DNA of 64,000 nt from Actinomycetes bacterium. GTDB taxonomy: Bacteria > Actinomycetota > Thermoleophilia > Solirubrobacterales > JACPNS01. A program made the translations under genes and the position numbers. The stretch covers positions 128,243-192,242 of the forward strand of contig JAEYBE010000048.1 in the NCBI GenBank assembly GCA_023404495.1, written 5' to 3'. The number at the start of each line of letters is the position of its first letter. Position 1 is the stretch's first letter. The notes beneath the pieces were generated by a model that saw only the letters and a list, made by a program, of their open reading frames with translations, was not told the DNA's origin and made no database searches. This document shows, one piece after another, positions 1 through 9,349 of this stretch.

Positions 1-345
1 GCTGGCTGGCCGAATATTCCACCCGCAACTGGTGCCGAGAGCGGGCCCGGGAACAATCTCCCAGCGTCCTCGCAAAACAACTACTCCCAGGACGGAAAGC
101 TCGTCGGAAACGCTTGGAACTACTTCAACAGCAATCCCTATCCGAGCACGGGCCAGAACAACACCAGCAGCGGCGTGAACGACACCTGCGGTGCGGGCAA
201 CGAACTCACGAAGGGCAAGAGCGTGCCGTCTGGCACCGTGCTGCAGCTTCCGAAAGAAGCGAGGACTCAGCAGCCAGGTGGCATCCGCAGCGGCAAGACA
301 ACGCCTGACACGCAGGCGATTGGATCGGAAGAGATCAAGAAGTGA
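1..345 (+). CDS. MCE-family protein, C-terminal fragment (5' cut by window edge)
   Basis: An open frame runs from base 1 to a TGA at 343-345, about 114 residues. It is rich in Asn, Gly, Ser and Pro and ends in EEIKK, with no recognisable domain of its own. It is assigned to the MCE family by context: it overlaps the GTG start of the next MCE gene by 3 bases, and low-complexity Asn/Gly/Pro-rich C-terminal tails are common in actinobacterial MCE proteins and present in the neighbours. The MlaD domain would lie upstream, outside the window. MCE proteins form periplasmic or cell-wall hexameric shuttles for lipids. The coding call is firm; the family call is inference from operon position. Confidence 0.6.
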   Translation, partial: AGWPNIPPATGAESGPGNNLPASSQNNYSQDGKLVGNAWNYFNSNPYPSTGQNNTSSGVNDTCGAGNELTKGKSVPSGTVLQLPKEARTQQPGGIRSGKTTPDTQAIGSEEIKK

Positions 346-1772
346 CGATGCATCACGGACAACCCGAGGGCATGTCGCTGCGCAAGGCCGGCGTGATCGG
401 AATCATCGTGATTTCGATCCTCGTCTACTTCGCGTTCACGAAGTCGATCCCGTTCACGCACGGGTATCGCGTAAACGCCTATTTCACCAATGCGGCCAAT
501 ATTCAGCCCAAGGCCCAGGTGCGCATTGCCGGCGTCAAGGTCGGAACGGTCGAGAAGGTCGAGCGCGGTAACGGCTCGACTACAAAGGTCGTCATGGAGC
601 TGGATAAGAAGGCGCTCCCCGTCCGACAGGACGCGAGCGCTCGCATTCGTTTCCGGATCTTCTTGGAGGGCAACCCGTTCGTGGACCTCCAGCCCGGCAC
701 GCCCGGCTCGCCAGAAATCAAGTCCGGCGGTGATATCCCGGTGGCGCAGACCGCCGGGCCGGTCCAGCTCGACCAGGTGTTGAGCGCGGTGAACAGCGAT
801 GCTCGAAAGGGCCTCGAGTTGATCTTCACCGAAATCGGCAATTCGCTCAATACCGTGGGCACCCCCGAGGAGAACGCGACGCAAGAGCCTGACGTGCGCA
901 AACTGACTGGTGCCGAAGCTCTCAATAAGGCGTTTCGATACGGACCCGACGGTTTCCGCGGCGGCGCCCGAGTGTTTGACGCGCTCATTGGTTATGGCAA
1001 GGACGATCAGCTGACGATCCTGCGCGGAATCCGAGACTTCAACACGGCGGTCAACGACCGCGAAACCCAACTTGTTCCGCTGATTGCGGACTTTGGGACG
1101 ACGATTGGTGCGTTCGCGAGCAACGAAGAAGATCTTCGTCAGGCCACGCGACAGTTCTCGCGTCTTGCCTATGAGTCGTATCCGACGCTCGTTCAGCTGA
1201 ATCGCCTGCTGCCGCAGCTCACTCGCTGGTCGCGCGTGATTGCACCCCAGCTGAAAGAGATTCCGGCGACCGTCCGGGCGGCATACCCCTGGATTGACGA
1301 GACGAACGCTTTGTTCGGGAAAAACGAACTGGGCGGCACGGCCAAGTTGATGCAGAACACCACAGAAAACTTTGCGAAGTCCCAGGCTGGCGCCCAGAAG
1401 CTGCTCCCAGAATTGGATTACATCGCGCGTTGTTGGAACAACAACTGGTTCCCGACGCTCAACACTGTCGTGCCCGACGGATCAAATACTTCTGGCAAGG
1501 AGAACTACAAGGAGTTCTGGTACTCGCTTGTCGGCTGGAATGGCGCTTCACAGAACTTCACTGGGACTGGCCCGTACCTGAGGCTTGGCAACGGTTCAGC
1601 GGAGCCGGTGAGCACTCCGTCTGGACTTCTTTACGGACGAGCAGCGCAGGCCCAGACCGGGACGAGTCCGAGGATCCTCAGCTCGAAGAACCCGCCGGTT
1701 CAGACCAAGACAGCCTGCTACAAGAGCGCTCGTCCAAATCTCGCCCCGACACCGAATAGTCAGACCCCATAA
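342..1772 (+). CDS. MCE family lipid-transport protein
   Basis: This 476-residue protein has a cytoplasmic N-terminus, one membrane helix at about residues 13-32 and then an MlaD/MCE domain (YRVNAYFTNAANIQPKAQVR, GVKVGTVEKVE, about 40-120). A long helical region typical of actinobacterial Mce proteins follows, then a Pro/Ser/Thr-rich tail. It should form part of a hexameric lipid or sterol shuttle between membrane and envelope. The GTG start at 342 is preferred because GGAAGAG lies 8 nt upstream and the start overlaps the previous stop; ATG 348 is the alternative. It is translationally coupled to the genes on both sides. Confidence 0.88.
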   Translation: MTMHHGQPEGMSLRKAGVIGIIVISILVYFAFTKSIPFTHGYRVNAYFTNAANIQPKAQVRIAGVKVGTVEKVERGNGSTTKVVMELDKKALPVRQDASARIRFRIFLEGNPFVDLQPGTPGSPEIKSGGDIPVAQTAGPVQLDQVLSAVNSDARKGLELIFTEIGNSLNTVGTPEENATQEPDVRKLTGAEALNKAFRYGPDGFRGGARVFDALIGYGKDDQLTILRGIRDFNTAVNDRETQLVPLIADFGTTIGAFASNEEDLRQATRQFSRLAYESYPTLVQLNRLLPQLTRWSRVIAPQLKEIPATVRAAYPWIDETNALFGKNELGGTAKLMQNTTENFAKSQAGAQKLLPELDYIARCWNNNWFPTLNTVVPDGSNTSGKENYKEFWYSLVGWNGASQNFTGTGPYLRLGNGSAEPVSTPSGLLYGRAAQAQTGTSPRILSSKNPPVQTKTACYKSARPNLAPTPNSQTP

Positions 1773-3091
1773 TGGACGGCCTGAGGAAAGCAACCAAGCG
1801 CTACGGCGTACACCTCGCGGCGATCGTCGTGCTCGTTGTCGCGTCCCTGGGGATCGCCGGCTACATCCTGTCGAATCAGCGCCTCTACCTGCCGAGCTGG
1901 GTCCCAGTGATCGGTACAGACTTTTACGTCGTGAACGCTCAGTTCTCTAGTGCGCAGGCCGTCACGCCAGGCCAAGGTCAGACCGTCAACATTGCGGGTG
2001 TGCCGGTAGGCGAGATTGGCAATGTGACCCTCAAGGACGGCACCGCAAACGTCGAACTGAAGATCCGCCGTGCTCACGCGCCGATCTACAAGAACACGAC
2101 AATGCTGCTGAGGCCCCGTACTCCGCTCTCAGACATGTATGTGGACATGAAGATTGGTGACCCGAGTGCGGGCGAAGTTCCGGACGGCGGAACGGTGCCG
2201 CTTGCCAACACCAAGCCGACAGTCAACTTTGACGAGTTCCTCTCGTTGTTCGACTCGGACACGCGCGACTACTTCCAGAACCTCTTGACCGCGGCTGGCC
2301 AAGGCCTCGAGGGGCAGGGCGGAAACTTGCGTAACGGTTTTAAGCGGTTCCCGACCACCGGCAAGTACGGCACCCGGATCGTCAAGGAACTCGATAAGCG
2401 CCACAAGAACATCAAGCGTGCAATAACCAACCTCGCACTGCTCTCAAAGGAGCTCGGCGACAACTCGGACACGTTCGCTCAGCTGATCGACTCGTCGAGT
2501 GTCACCTTCCGCACGTGGGCGAGCACGCAGGACTCGATACGACAAATCATTCAGCTCGCACCCGGTGCGTTTGGCAGCACGGCGGACGCGGTCGAGGCGT
2601 CGGAGCCTGTCATCGAGGACACGGCCGTGGCCTTCAAGAATCTCCAGCCGCTGGCGGACAACCTTGGCGTGTCGCTGAAGAGTCTGCGTCCGTTCTTCAA
2701 AGATCAGACAGTCGTGACCCGGGATCAATTCCGACCGCTGGCGCGTGACTCCAAACCCCTGCTGCAAGTTCTGAGTCCAGCGTCGACGAACCTGGCAAAG
2801 ATGACGCCGGACGCTGTGGATGCCACCCATTCGTTCAATCGACTGTTGAACATCGTGGGCTATAACCCGAAGGGGGCCGAGGAGGGTTACCTCTACTGGC
2901 TCTCATGGTTCAATCACATCTCCGCGTCATCGTTCAATCGCGCGGACGCTAATGGCGTCATGAGCGTTGGTGGTCTCTATGGAACCTGCAACGACTTCAA
3001 CGCGATCGGCGGCGGCCAGAACGCTGGAAACCCGGTCGTCAAGCTGCTTACCAATCTGACCAACATGCCGTCTGGCGGTAGTTGCCAATGA
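1772..3091 (+). CDS. MCE family lipid-transport protein
   Basis: This is a 439-residue MCE protein. It has a hydrophobic helix at about residues 14-33 (IVVLVVASLGIAGYIL), an MlaD domain at about 45-125 (VNAQFSSAQAVTPGQGQTV, GVPVGEIGNVTLKDG, PRTPLSDMYVDMKIG) and an extended helical C-terminal half. The start ATG at 1772 overlaps the previous TAA by one base (TAATG), and its stop overlaps the next gene, so it is an operon member. Its predicted role is as one subunit type of a lipid shuttle. MCE operons usually encode six MCE proteins and two YrbE permeases; the permeases must lie upstream or elsewhere, since none is seen here. Confidence 0.88.
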   Translation: MDGLRKATKRYGVHLAAIVVLVVASLGIAGYILSNQRLYLPSWVPVIGTDFYVVNAQFSSAQAVTPGQGQTVNIAGVPVGEIGNVTLKDGTANVELKIRRAHAPIYKNTTMLLRPRTPLSDMYVDMKIGDPSAGEVPDGGTVPLANTKPTVNFDEFLSLFDSDTRDYFQNLLTAAGQGLEGQGGNLRNGFKRFPTTGKYGTRIVKELDKRHKNIKRAITNLALLSKELGDNSDTFAQLIDSSSVTFRTWASTQDSIRQIIQLAPGAFGSTADAVEASEPVIEDTAVAFKNLQPLADNLGVSLKSLRPFFKDQTVVTRDQFRPLARDSKPLLQVLSPASTNLAKMTPDAVDATHSFNRLLNIVGYNPKGAEEGYLYWLSWFNHISASSFNRADANGVMSVGGLYGTCNDFNAIGGGQNAGNPVVKLLTNLTNMPSGGSCQ

Positions 3092-4695
3092 TCAAGCGTG
3101 CCCCCAGTCCAGCGCAGCTGATCGCGATGATCGCGTTCGCATTCTCGTGTTTCGCGCTAATCCTCTTCCTCTGGGTTTCGTTCGGCGGACCCGTTCCGCT
3201 TAAGCCCCAGGGATATCGAGTCAATGTGACCTTCAACGAGGCCGTTCAGCTAGCAACCGAGGCAGATGTGCGCATCTCTGGTGTCCCGGTTGGAAAAGTG
3301 AAAAAGGTCACACCGGAGCAGGGTCGCACCGGAGCAGAGCTTGAGATCGAACCGCGCTACGCACCATTGCCCGATGACGTGCGCGCGATTCTTCGCAGCA
3401 AGACTTTGTTGGGTGAAACCTATGTCGAACTCTCGCCCGGAGACAAGAAAGCACCCACGATCCCGGACCAAGGGTCGATACCGACCGCTCAGGTTTCTAA
3501 TCAGGTGCAGCTAGACGAAGTGATCCGAACCTTCGACGAGCCGACACGAAAGGCATTCGGCGACTGGTTGATCGGTCAGTCCGACGCGGTCAAGGGCCAC
3601 GGAGACCAACTGAATCAGGCGTTCGGCGTGCTTCCCATGTTTCTCACCGACAGCAATAGCTTGATGGAGGTCCTGCACCGGCAAGACAAGGCCCTTTCGC
3701 GCGTATTCCGGAACACCGCGAAGATCTTCGACGCGATCGATAGCCGTCCGGGCCAGCTCACTGAGCTGATAGTCAACTCGAACCGGCTACTGCGCGTAAC
3801 GGCGAACCGAAGCCAACAACTGGTGGAAACGTTCAACGAGTTTCCAGAATTCCTGCGACAGACAAGGCAGACGATTGCGGAATTCCAGGACTTTGCCGAC
3901 GGAACACAGAACCTGATTGAGAACACGAACGCGTTCGCGGACGCATCATCCCCGCTCTTGAAGAAGTCGGTGCGCGTCTCGGAGGATGCCGCAGATCTCG
4001 TCAACAGCCTTGAACCGATGCTCGACAAGGCAGATGCCGGACTGCCGGCAACGAATCAGTTCCTTACGCTTGCGAAGCCCACGATCGCCCAGCTGGATCC
4101 GTTTCTCGCCAATCTGAATCCGGTCCTCGAGTTCGTCGGGCTCTACCAACGGGAACTGACGGCATTTGCGGCCAATGACGCCGCGGCGTCGCAGGCGCAG
4201 TTCACGACTTCATCGCCGCAGAAGGGCAGAACTTCGTTCGGCCACTACCTACGTGCTTTCACAATGTTCACTCCCGATTCGCTCGCGTACTACCCCAACA
4301 AGAGCGTGAAGACAAGATCGAACGCATACCCGGTGCCGGGCTGGTATGACCGTTTGGCCCAAGGCCTCCAAGTGTTCGACAGTGGTCAGTGCGGCACGAT
4401 CGCGGTTCCCCCGCTCGATCCGAACGACACTTTGTACCTGAATCCGCCGCCGGCCGGCAAGATCAACCTCGCAAACATACTTCCCGCCATCAACCAAATC
4501 ATCTACGCCGGCGACTACACCGCGAACCCGACAGGCCCGACAAGCACCCCTGCAGTCGCCGCCAACCTCGCCCAAAGCCCCAACAACGCCGCCAACCTGC
4601 CCGCACCCAACTGCGAGCAGCAGCAGTCGATGACTTTCCAGGGCTCCACGCTCCAGTTCCCGCACGTCTACCAGGGCGACAACTCCAACCCCTAG
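3088..4695 (+). CDS. MCE family lipid-transport protein
   Basis: This 535-residue MCE protein is the last of the operon. An N-terminal helix at about residues 9-30 is followed by an MlaD domain at about 38-120 (YRVNVTFNEAVQLATEADVR, GVPVGKVKKVTPEQG, LLGETYVELSPGD), a long helical region and a Pro/Asn/Ala/Gln-rich tail. ATG 3088 is chosen over an in-frame TTG two codons earlier because it makes the classic ATGA overlap with the preceding stop. It ends 36 bp before an MMPL transporter gene, suggesting the two transport systems work together. Confidence 0.88.
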   Translation: MIKRAPSPAQLIAMIAFAFSCFALILFLWVSFGGPVPLKPQGYRVNVTFNEAVQLATEADVRISGVPVGKVKKVTPEQGRTGAELEIEPRYAPLPDDVRAILRSKTLLGETYVELSPGDKKAPTIPDQGSIPTAQVSNQVQLDEVIRTFDEPTRKAFGDWLIGQSDAVKGHGDQLNQAFGVLPMFLTDSNSLMEVLHRQDKALSRVFRNTAKIFDAIDSRPGQLTELIVNSNRLLRVTANRSQQLVETFNEFPEFLRQTRQTIAEFQDFADGTQNLIENTNAFADASSPLLKKSVRVSEDAADLVNSLEPMLDKADAGLPATNQFLTLAKPTIAQLDPFLANLNPVLEFVGLYQRELTAFAANDAAASQAQFTTSSPQKGRTSFGHYLRAFTMFTPDSLAYYPNKSVKTRSNAYPVPGWYDRLAQGLQVFDSGQCGTIAVPPLDPNDTLYLNPPPAGKINLANILPAINQIIYAGDYTANPTGPTSTPAVAANLAQSPNNAANLPAPNCEQQQSMTFQGSTLQFPHVYQGDNSNP

Positions 4696-4731
4696 GCCAC
4701 CGGCTGCTCCCCGGCATCTGACGCAGCCGCA

Positions 4732-7275
4732 GTGAATCTCCCAGACATCTATCGCCGCACGGCCGAAGGCGCCGCGCACTTCTCGCTGAAGAAGCCGCCG
4801 ATCGTGATCGCGCTGGCTGGCCTGATCGCGGTCGGAGCGGCGTTGCTGGCGCTCTCGCTCACGCCCGACACCGGCGTCGAGTCGATCACCGGCAAGGGCT
4901 CAGACACCTACACGGACACGCAGGTCTGGGCGAAGAACTTCGGCGGCGATCCGATCGTTGTGGTCGCCAAGGGCAACGTCGCCGAGATGATGCTCGGCCC
5001 GGACATCGGCGTGATGCTCGGCCTCGAAGGTTGCCTGGCTGGCAGCGCGCCCAAGAAGGCGCTCGTTGGTCAGCCCGAGGTCTGCCGCGAACTCGCCAAG
5101 CTCAAGCCCGCAGTCGCCGTCTACGGCCCGGGCACGTTTGCCAACACAGCGATCGTCTCAATCGAGGACACGATCGAGCAGATCTCCAAAGAAGCCCGAA
5201 AGAAGGGCCGAGAGGCCGGCGAGGCGGCGGCTGCGATCGCGCGCAAACAGGGCAAGAGTGAGCAGGTCCAAGAGGAGCAACGCAAAGCCGCCGAGACCGC
5301 CACCCGCGTGACGATGGCGACCTACGCGCTCAAGCTCGGCACCCAATACAACCTCGGCCCCGGCAGCAAGCCCGAACTCAACAATCCAGAGTTCATCGCC
5401 CGCCTGATCTTCGACCCGATCCAGGGCTCGGACGTTCCCAAATCGCGCTGGTCCTACATCTTCCCGAGCAGAGACGCCGCGATCATCCAGGTTCGCCTGC
5501 GACCAGACCTGACCGAAGCGCAGCGCGCGGAGGCCGTCGATCTCGTCAAACGAGCGACGGCCGACCAGAAGTATCAGCTCTCAAAGGGGCAGTATTTCGT
5601 CACCGGAGCGCCCGTCGTGCTCTCCGGAATCGAAGAGGCGATTCAGCGGGCGATCGTGATTCTCCTGATCGCAGCGCTGATTGTGATGGCGCTGACGCTT
5701 TTGGTCGTCTTCCCGGCTGAGCTCAGGCTGCTCCCGCTCGCTCTCGCCCTGATGGCCGCGGCGGTCACCTATGGGCTGCTCTCCATCAGCGGCTCAACGA
5801 TCGGAGTGGGGGCCGTTGCCGTACTCCCTGTGCTCGTCGGTCTTGCGGTCGACTACGCGATCCAGTTCCACGCGCGCGCCGACCGCGAAATGCAGTCGGG
5901 CACAGATCCGCCGGCAGCGGTGAAGAAGGCCGCAACGGACGGTGGCCCGCCGGTGCTCGCCGCGGCGACGGCAACCATCGCCGCGCTTCTTGCCCTGATC
6001 CTCAGCCCGATCCCGCTGGTGCGCGGGTTTGGCCTGTTGCTCGTGATCGGCGTCGCACTCGCGATCGTCATGGTGCTCACGGCCGGTTTCGCGACGCTCG
6101 GCTGGGCCGGCGGCGCGGCCAAGCGCGAATCCAGGCGCGAACCCGCCGAAACCGTCGCCGGCTGGGTACGCCTGCGCAAGCTCTTCAACCGCACAACCCG
6201 CAACCCGCAGAAGACGGTGCGGATCGCGATGGCGCTGGCGATCGTCGGCTGGATCTGCGGCTTGCTCTCCCCGGTTACCACCGACATCCAGCAGCTCGTC
6301 CCCTCAAGCCTCGGGGCGGTGAAGGACGCCAAGGAGTTCCAGAAACTGACCGGCACTTCCGGACAAGTGGATGTCTTGGTGCGCTCAGAGAACGTCACGA
6401 ACCCGAAGACGCTCAAGTGGATGATCGATTTCCAGAAGGCCGCTTTGGCGGAGGCCGGCTACAAGGGCGAGAATCCCAACTGCACGAAGTCGACGCTCTG
6501 CCCGGCGCTTTCGCTGAGCGGTCTCTTCGAGGGCCAGAAGCTCACCGAGGCCAACATCCAGCGCCTGCTCGGCCAAGTCGGCGACTTCTCGCGTGGTGCT
6601 GTCACCCCGGACCGCAAGATGGCGACGATCGCATTCGGTCTACGCGAAGAATCGCTCAACGACCAGAAGAAGGCGATCGACAAGCTGCGCGAGCGGATCG
6701 AGAAGCACCCACCGCCGGCCGGCGTCAGCGCGGGTGTCGTTGGCCTGAGCGCCCAGGCGGCTGACGCAAGCGGTTCGATGAGCAATCCGCTGCGGCGCCT
6801 GCTGATCGCGCTCGTGGCGCTCGGCCTGCTCTTCCTCGTTGTCCGCGGCGTTTCGGCAAGCTGGCGCGCTGCCGCCGCCCCAGTGCTTTCCGTAGCTGCT
6901 GCCGCGGGAATCTCCGCGCTGCTGCTGTTCATTGCACGGGTCGACTTGAACCCAATGTCGGCGGCGCTGGGCGTATTCATCGTGGCGATCGCCGGCGAAT
7001 TCACCCTGCTGATACACATGCAGTATCTGCGAGAACGGGCAAAGGGCGAAGGCGAAGACGTGATTGCCGCATTCAGGCGCGCATATCTGCGGATCGGCCC
7101 GGCCGTCTTTGCTTCGGGCGTGACCGCAATCGCTGGATTCGCCGCACTCGCCGTCAGCGACATCGGCATGCTGCGCGGATTCGCGCTGGTCGCCGTCGTC
7201 GACCTGACGGTTGCGCTGGCGAGCACCGTCTTGCTCCTGCCGGCGATCACCGCTTGGCTTGAATCTCGGCGATGA
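4732..7275 (+). CDS. MMPL/RND-superfamily transporter, HpnN-like
   Basis: An 847-residue membrane protein with the RND/MMPL layout: one N-terminal helix (about 24-44), a large extracytoplasmic loop, five or six helices at about 310-460 including an SSD-like stretch (VGLAVDYAIQFHARADREM), then a second single helix at about 500, a second loop and a second helical bundle at about 690-840 (FIVAIAGEFTLLIHMQYLRE). It resembles the hopanoid-associated RND exporter family. The start is GTG and the stop overlaps the next ATG. Its place directly after MCE genes suggests lipid movement across the envelope, the substrate being unknown. A helical Lys/Glu-rich insert (about 145-195) sits in the first loop. 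Confidence 0.85.
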   Translation: MNLPDIYRRTAEGAAHFSLKKPPIVIALAGLIAVGAALLALSLTPDTGVESITGKGSDTYTDTQVWAKNFGGDPIVVVAKGNVAEMMLGPDIGVMLGLEGCLAGSAPKKALVGQPEVCRELAKLKPAVAVYGPGTFANTAIVSIEDTIEQISKEARKKGREAGEAAAAIARKQGKSEQVQEEQRKAAETATRVTMATYALKLGTQYNLGPGSKPELNNPEFIARLIFDPIQGSDVPKSRWSYIFPSRDAAIIQVRLRPDLTEAQRAEAVDLVKRATADQKYQLSKGQYFVTGAPVVLSGIEEAIQRAIVILLIAALIVMALTLLVVFPAELRLLPLALALMAAAVTYGLLSISGSTIGVGAVAVLPVLVGLAVDYAIQFHARADREMQSGTDPPAAVKKAATDGGPPVLAAATATIAALLALILSPIPLVRGFGLLLVIGVALAIVMVLTAGFATLGWAGGAAKRESRREPAETVAGWVRLRKLFNRTTRNPQKTVRIAMALAIVGWICGLLSPVTTDIQQLVPSSLGAVKDAKEFQKLTGTSGQVDVLVRSENVTNPKTLKWMIDFQKAALAEAGYKGENPNCTKSTLCPALSLSGLFEGQKLTEANIQRLLGQVGDFSRGAVTPDRKMATIAFGLREESLNDQKKAIDKLRERIEKHPPPAGVSAGVVGLSAQAADASGSMSNPLRRLLIALVALGLLFLVVRGVSASWRAAAAPVLSVAAAAGISALLLFIARVDLNPMSAALGVFIVAIAGEFTLLIHMQYLRERAKGEGEDVIAAFRRAYLRIGPAVFASGVTAIAGFAALAVSDIGMLRGFALVAVVDLTVALASTVLLLPAITAWLESRR

Positions 7276-7874
7276 ACACGTTCTGGCGCGCCTTCATCGG
7301 TCTGCTTGCGATCGGGGTGGTGATCTCGCTGGTGGCGCTGATGGACAACTCACGTCCGATCGGCTCTGAGAACCTCGTCGGCAAGCCCCTGCCGGATTTC
7401 GCCGCGCCGCTCGCCTCTGGCACCCAGGAGGGCGACGCCAACATCTACACGCCTGCGCAGGCCAAAGCGGCGAAGTCAGTGGCCGCATGCGATGTGGATC
7501 TGCCCGGAGTGTTCGTCTCCTGCCGTGACCTCAAGGGCGAGGCGGTCCTCACCTTCTGGAACACCACCAAGCCAGAATGCGTCAAGCAGGTCGACGTTCT
7601 GGATGGCTTTGCAGGCAAAAACAGGGATGTCGAGACCGCTGCTGTGGCCTTCGACCAAGGTGAGTCGACGGTCCGCGCATTCACCAAAGGGCGCGACTGG
7701 TCGATCCCGCTCCCGATTGATCGCGACGGCGCCGCAGCGGGCCTGTATGCCGTGGCCGGCTGTCCGTCGACCTTTTTCATCCAGGACGGCGAGATCACCG
7801 GCGTTAAGCTCGGCACGCTCTCGGCCGCCGAGATCGCAAGTCGGCTCGGCGCGACGGGCAGCACCGGAAACTGA
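7272..7874 (+). CDS. Membrane-anchored thioredoxin-like (TlpA/AhpC-TSA fold) protein
   Basis: A 200-residue protein with an N-terminal helix at about 7-24 and a redoxin-like domain (GKPLPDFAAPL; LTFWNTTKPEC; a cis-Pro-like GCPSTFFI at about 162-169). The position of the usual CxxC is occupied by TKPEC, so only the second Cys remains; it may act as a one-Cys enzyme or a non-catalytic fold. Extra Cys residues (AACDVD, VSCRD) precede the active-site region. It overlaps both the MMPL stop (ATGA) and the next start, so it belongs to the MCE-MMPL operon. A role in envelope thiol chemistry is inference. Confidence 0.7.
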   Translation: MNTFWRAFIGLLAIGVVISLVALMDNSRPIGSENLVGKPLPDFAAPLASGTQEGDANIYTPAQAKAAKSVAACDVDLPGVFVSCRDLKGEAVLTFWNTTKPECVKQVDVLDGFAGKNRDVETAAVAFDQGESTVRAFTKGRDWSIPLPIDRDGAAAGLYAVAGCPSTFFIQDGEITGVKLGTLSAAEIASRLGATGSTGN

Positions 7875-8353
7875 TGGGAAAACGCTCCAGACAGCGCGAG
7901 GGCGGCGCCGACAGCGCCGCCAAGAGCAAGCCGTCGCTGCGCGAACGCGCGGACGCCGCCAGCAAGGTCGCCGAGAAGCGCATCAAAGAGCGCCCGGCTG
8001 CTCCTTGGGACCCGTTCCCGCTGACCGAGCTCGCGGTCTTATCGGGGCTTGTGCTGATGGTGATCGGCGCGGTGCTCGGCGGTCAGACTGGCAAGGGCTT
8101 GATCGTCTCCGGGGTTGTACTGGCGTGCATCGGCGGGCTTGAGACCGCTCTCAGAGAGCAGCTGGCCGGCTACCGGTCACACTCCGGTCTGTTGGCCGGG
8201 CTCGCGGCGCTGCTCGCCTTGATCGGCACCACCGCGCTACTGAAGATCAGCGTCGCCGTGGCAGCAGCGATCGCCATCGGGGTGTTTGCGCTGGTGTTTC
8301 CGGCGCTGCGGCGGGCCTTCGTCCGCAAGTCCGGCGGCGGAGGCGTACTCTGA
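7874..8353 (+). CDS. Small membrane protein of unknown function
   Basis: A 159-residue protein. A charged, basic N-terminal 50 residues (GKRSRQREGG, KPSLRERADAASKVAEKRIK) precede about four hydrophobic helices (LTELAVLSGLVLMVIGAVLG; LIVSGVVLACIG; LLAGLAALLALIGTTALL; VAVAAAIAIGVFALVFPA). The ATG overlaps the preceding TGA by one base, so it is co-translated with the thioredoxin-like gene. I do not recognise a family. It is the last tightly linked gene of the MCE-MMPL transcript. Confidence 0.7.
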   Translation: MGKRSRQREGGADSAAKSKPSLRERADAASKVAEKRIKERPAAPWDPFPLTELAVLSGLVLMVIGAVLGGQTGKGLIVSGVVLACIGGLETALREQLAGYRSHSGLLAGLAALLALIGTTALLKISVAVAAAIAIGVFALVFPALRRAFVRKSGGGGVL

Positions 8354-8434
8354 ACTAGAAACAGTTTCGGCTACGGTAGATTCTTCCGAGTTTGAACTTG
8401 AGTCAAATGGGATCAATGGGGGAAACTGAGCAAA

Positions 8435-8836
8435 ATGGCTGCGGAGCAGGTGGTGCACGGACCGTCTGAAATCAAGTCCGGTCGCATGAAAGTCAGTGCA
8501 TTCTGGATGTTCGTCATCGGAATGGCTATGTGGGTCGGCGTGCCGGGATTCTGGCTCTACGTCGGATCGCAGATCAAAGCTTCATCGAACTCGCTGAGCC
8601 TTGCGCTCGTGGTGATGGGCGTCGGCGCGGTTGTCACGATTGTCGTGCTGGTCAAGATTCTCGGAAACCTCCACCGCAGCTGGTACGAGGAGTACGAGGA
8701 GCTGAACGACCGCAAGCCGCAGCGCACTCCGCTCGAACCAGTGCTGGTCGTCAGCGCCTTTCTCGCGCTCGCGGTCTTCGGCGTCTGGTTTGCGTTCTTC
8801 GCCGGCGGTGGCGGTCCGACGGTCGGACCGCAGTAG
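8435..8836 (+). CDS. Small membrane protein of unknown function
   Basis: A 133-residue protein with three predicted membrane helices: about 18-39 (AFWMFVIGMAMWVGVPGFWL), 48-70 (LALVVMGVGAVVTIVVLV) and 102-124 (VLVVSAFLALAVFGVWFAFF), plus an acidic/aromatic cytoplasmic loop (HRSWYEEYEELNDRK). A purine-rich GGGGGAAA lies about 13 nt before ATG. It is 81 bp from the preceding gene, so it may have its own promoter. No family is recognised. Confidence 0.65.
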   Translation: MAAEQVVHGPSEIKSGRMKVSAFWMFVIGMAMWVGVPGFWLYVGSQIKASSNSLSLALVVMGVGAVVTIVVLVKILGNLHRSWYEEYEELNDRKPQRTPLEPVLVVSAFLALAVFGVWFAFFAGGGGPTVGPQ

Positions 8837-8839
8837 CGG

Positions 8840-9331
8840 CTACTCGACGACGATCCCAGGTCCGTCAGTGGCGATCTCGACGATGTTGCCGTCGGGGTCG
8901 CGGAAGTAGATCGAGCTGTAATACGTGCGGTTGATCGGCTCGGTCGCCTGGACGCCGTGCTCGGTCAGGTGACGTTGCCAGGCCGCCAGCTCCTCCAGCG
9001 AACCGGCCCTCAGCGCGAAGTGGTGGACGACTCCGACGCCGATCGAGCCCTGCTCCATGTGTGGATACTCCATGAACGACACGAGCGTGCCTGGTGAGGC
9101 CTCGGGGTCGCCAAAGTAGAAGTGACGCGCGGTCGGATCATCCTCGTTGGCCGCGCGCTTGACGAGGGTGAGGCCGAGCAGGTCGCGATAGAAGCTCACC
9201 GTGCGCTCGAGATTCGCGCAGATCGCGGTGATGTGGTGGATGCCGCGCAGCTTCAACTCAATCGGCTCCTGAGCGGGCGGGGCGCTTGGAGCGGGATCGC
9301 CGGGAGCGGGTGGTGTGACGGCATCGTTCAC
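8840..9331 (-). CDS. VOC-superfamily (glyoxalase/ring-cleaving dioxygenase-like) protein
   Basis: A 163-residue protein. A Pro-rich 25-residue N-terminus precedes one vicinal-oxygen-chelate domain: LRGIHHITAICANLERTVSF, a metal-type His early in the domain, VVHHFALR midway and DPDGNIVEIATDGPG at the end, where the Glu is a usual metal ligand. The opening resembles the ring-cleaving dioxygenase/glyoxalase group, but a single domain of this length does not fix the substrate. GTG start. TAGGCT sits 9 nt upstream of it with no Shine-Dalgarno sequence, suggesting a leaderless transcript. It converges with the small membrane gene 3 bp away. Confidence 0.8.
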   Translation of the reverse strand: MNDAVTPPAPGDPAPSAPPAQEPIELKLRGIHHITAICANLERTVSFYRDLLGLTLVKRAANEDDPTARHFYFGDPEASPGTLVSFMEYPHMEQGSIGVGVVHHFALRAGSLEELAAWQRHLTEHGVQATEPINRTYYSSIYFRDPDGNIVEIATDGPGIVVE

Positions 9332-9349
9332 GAGTTGCAGAGCCTACCG

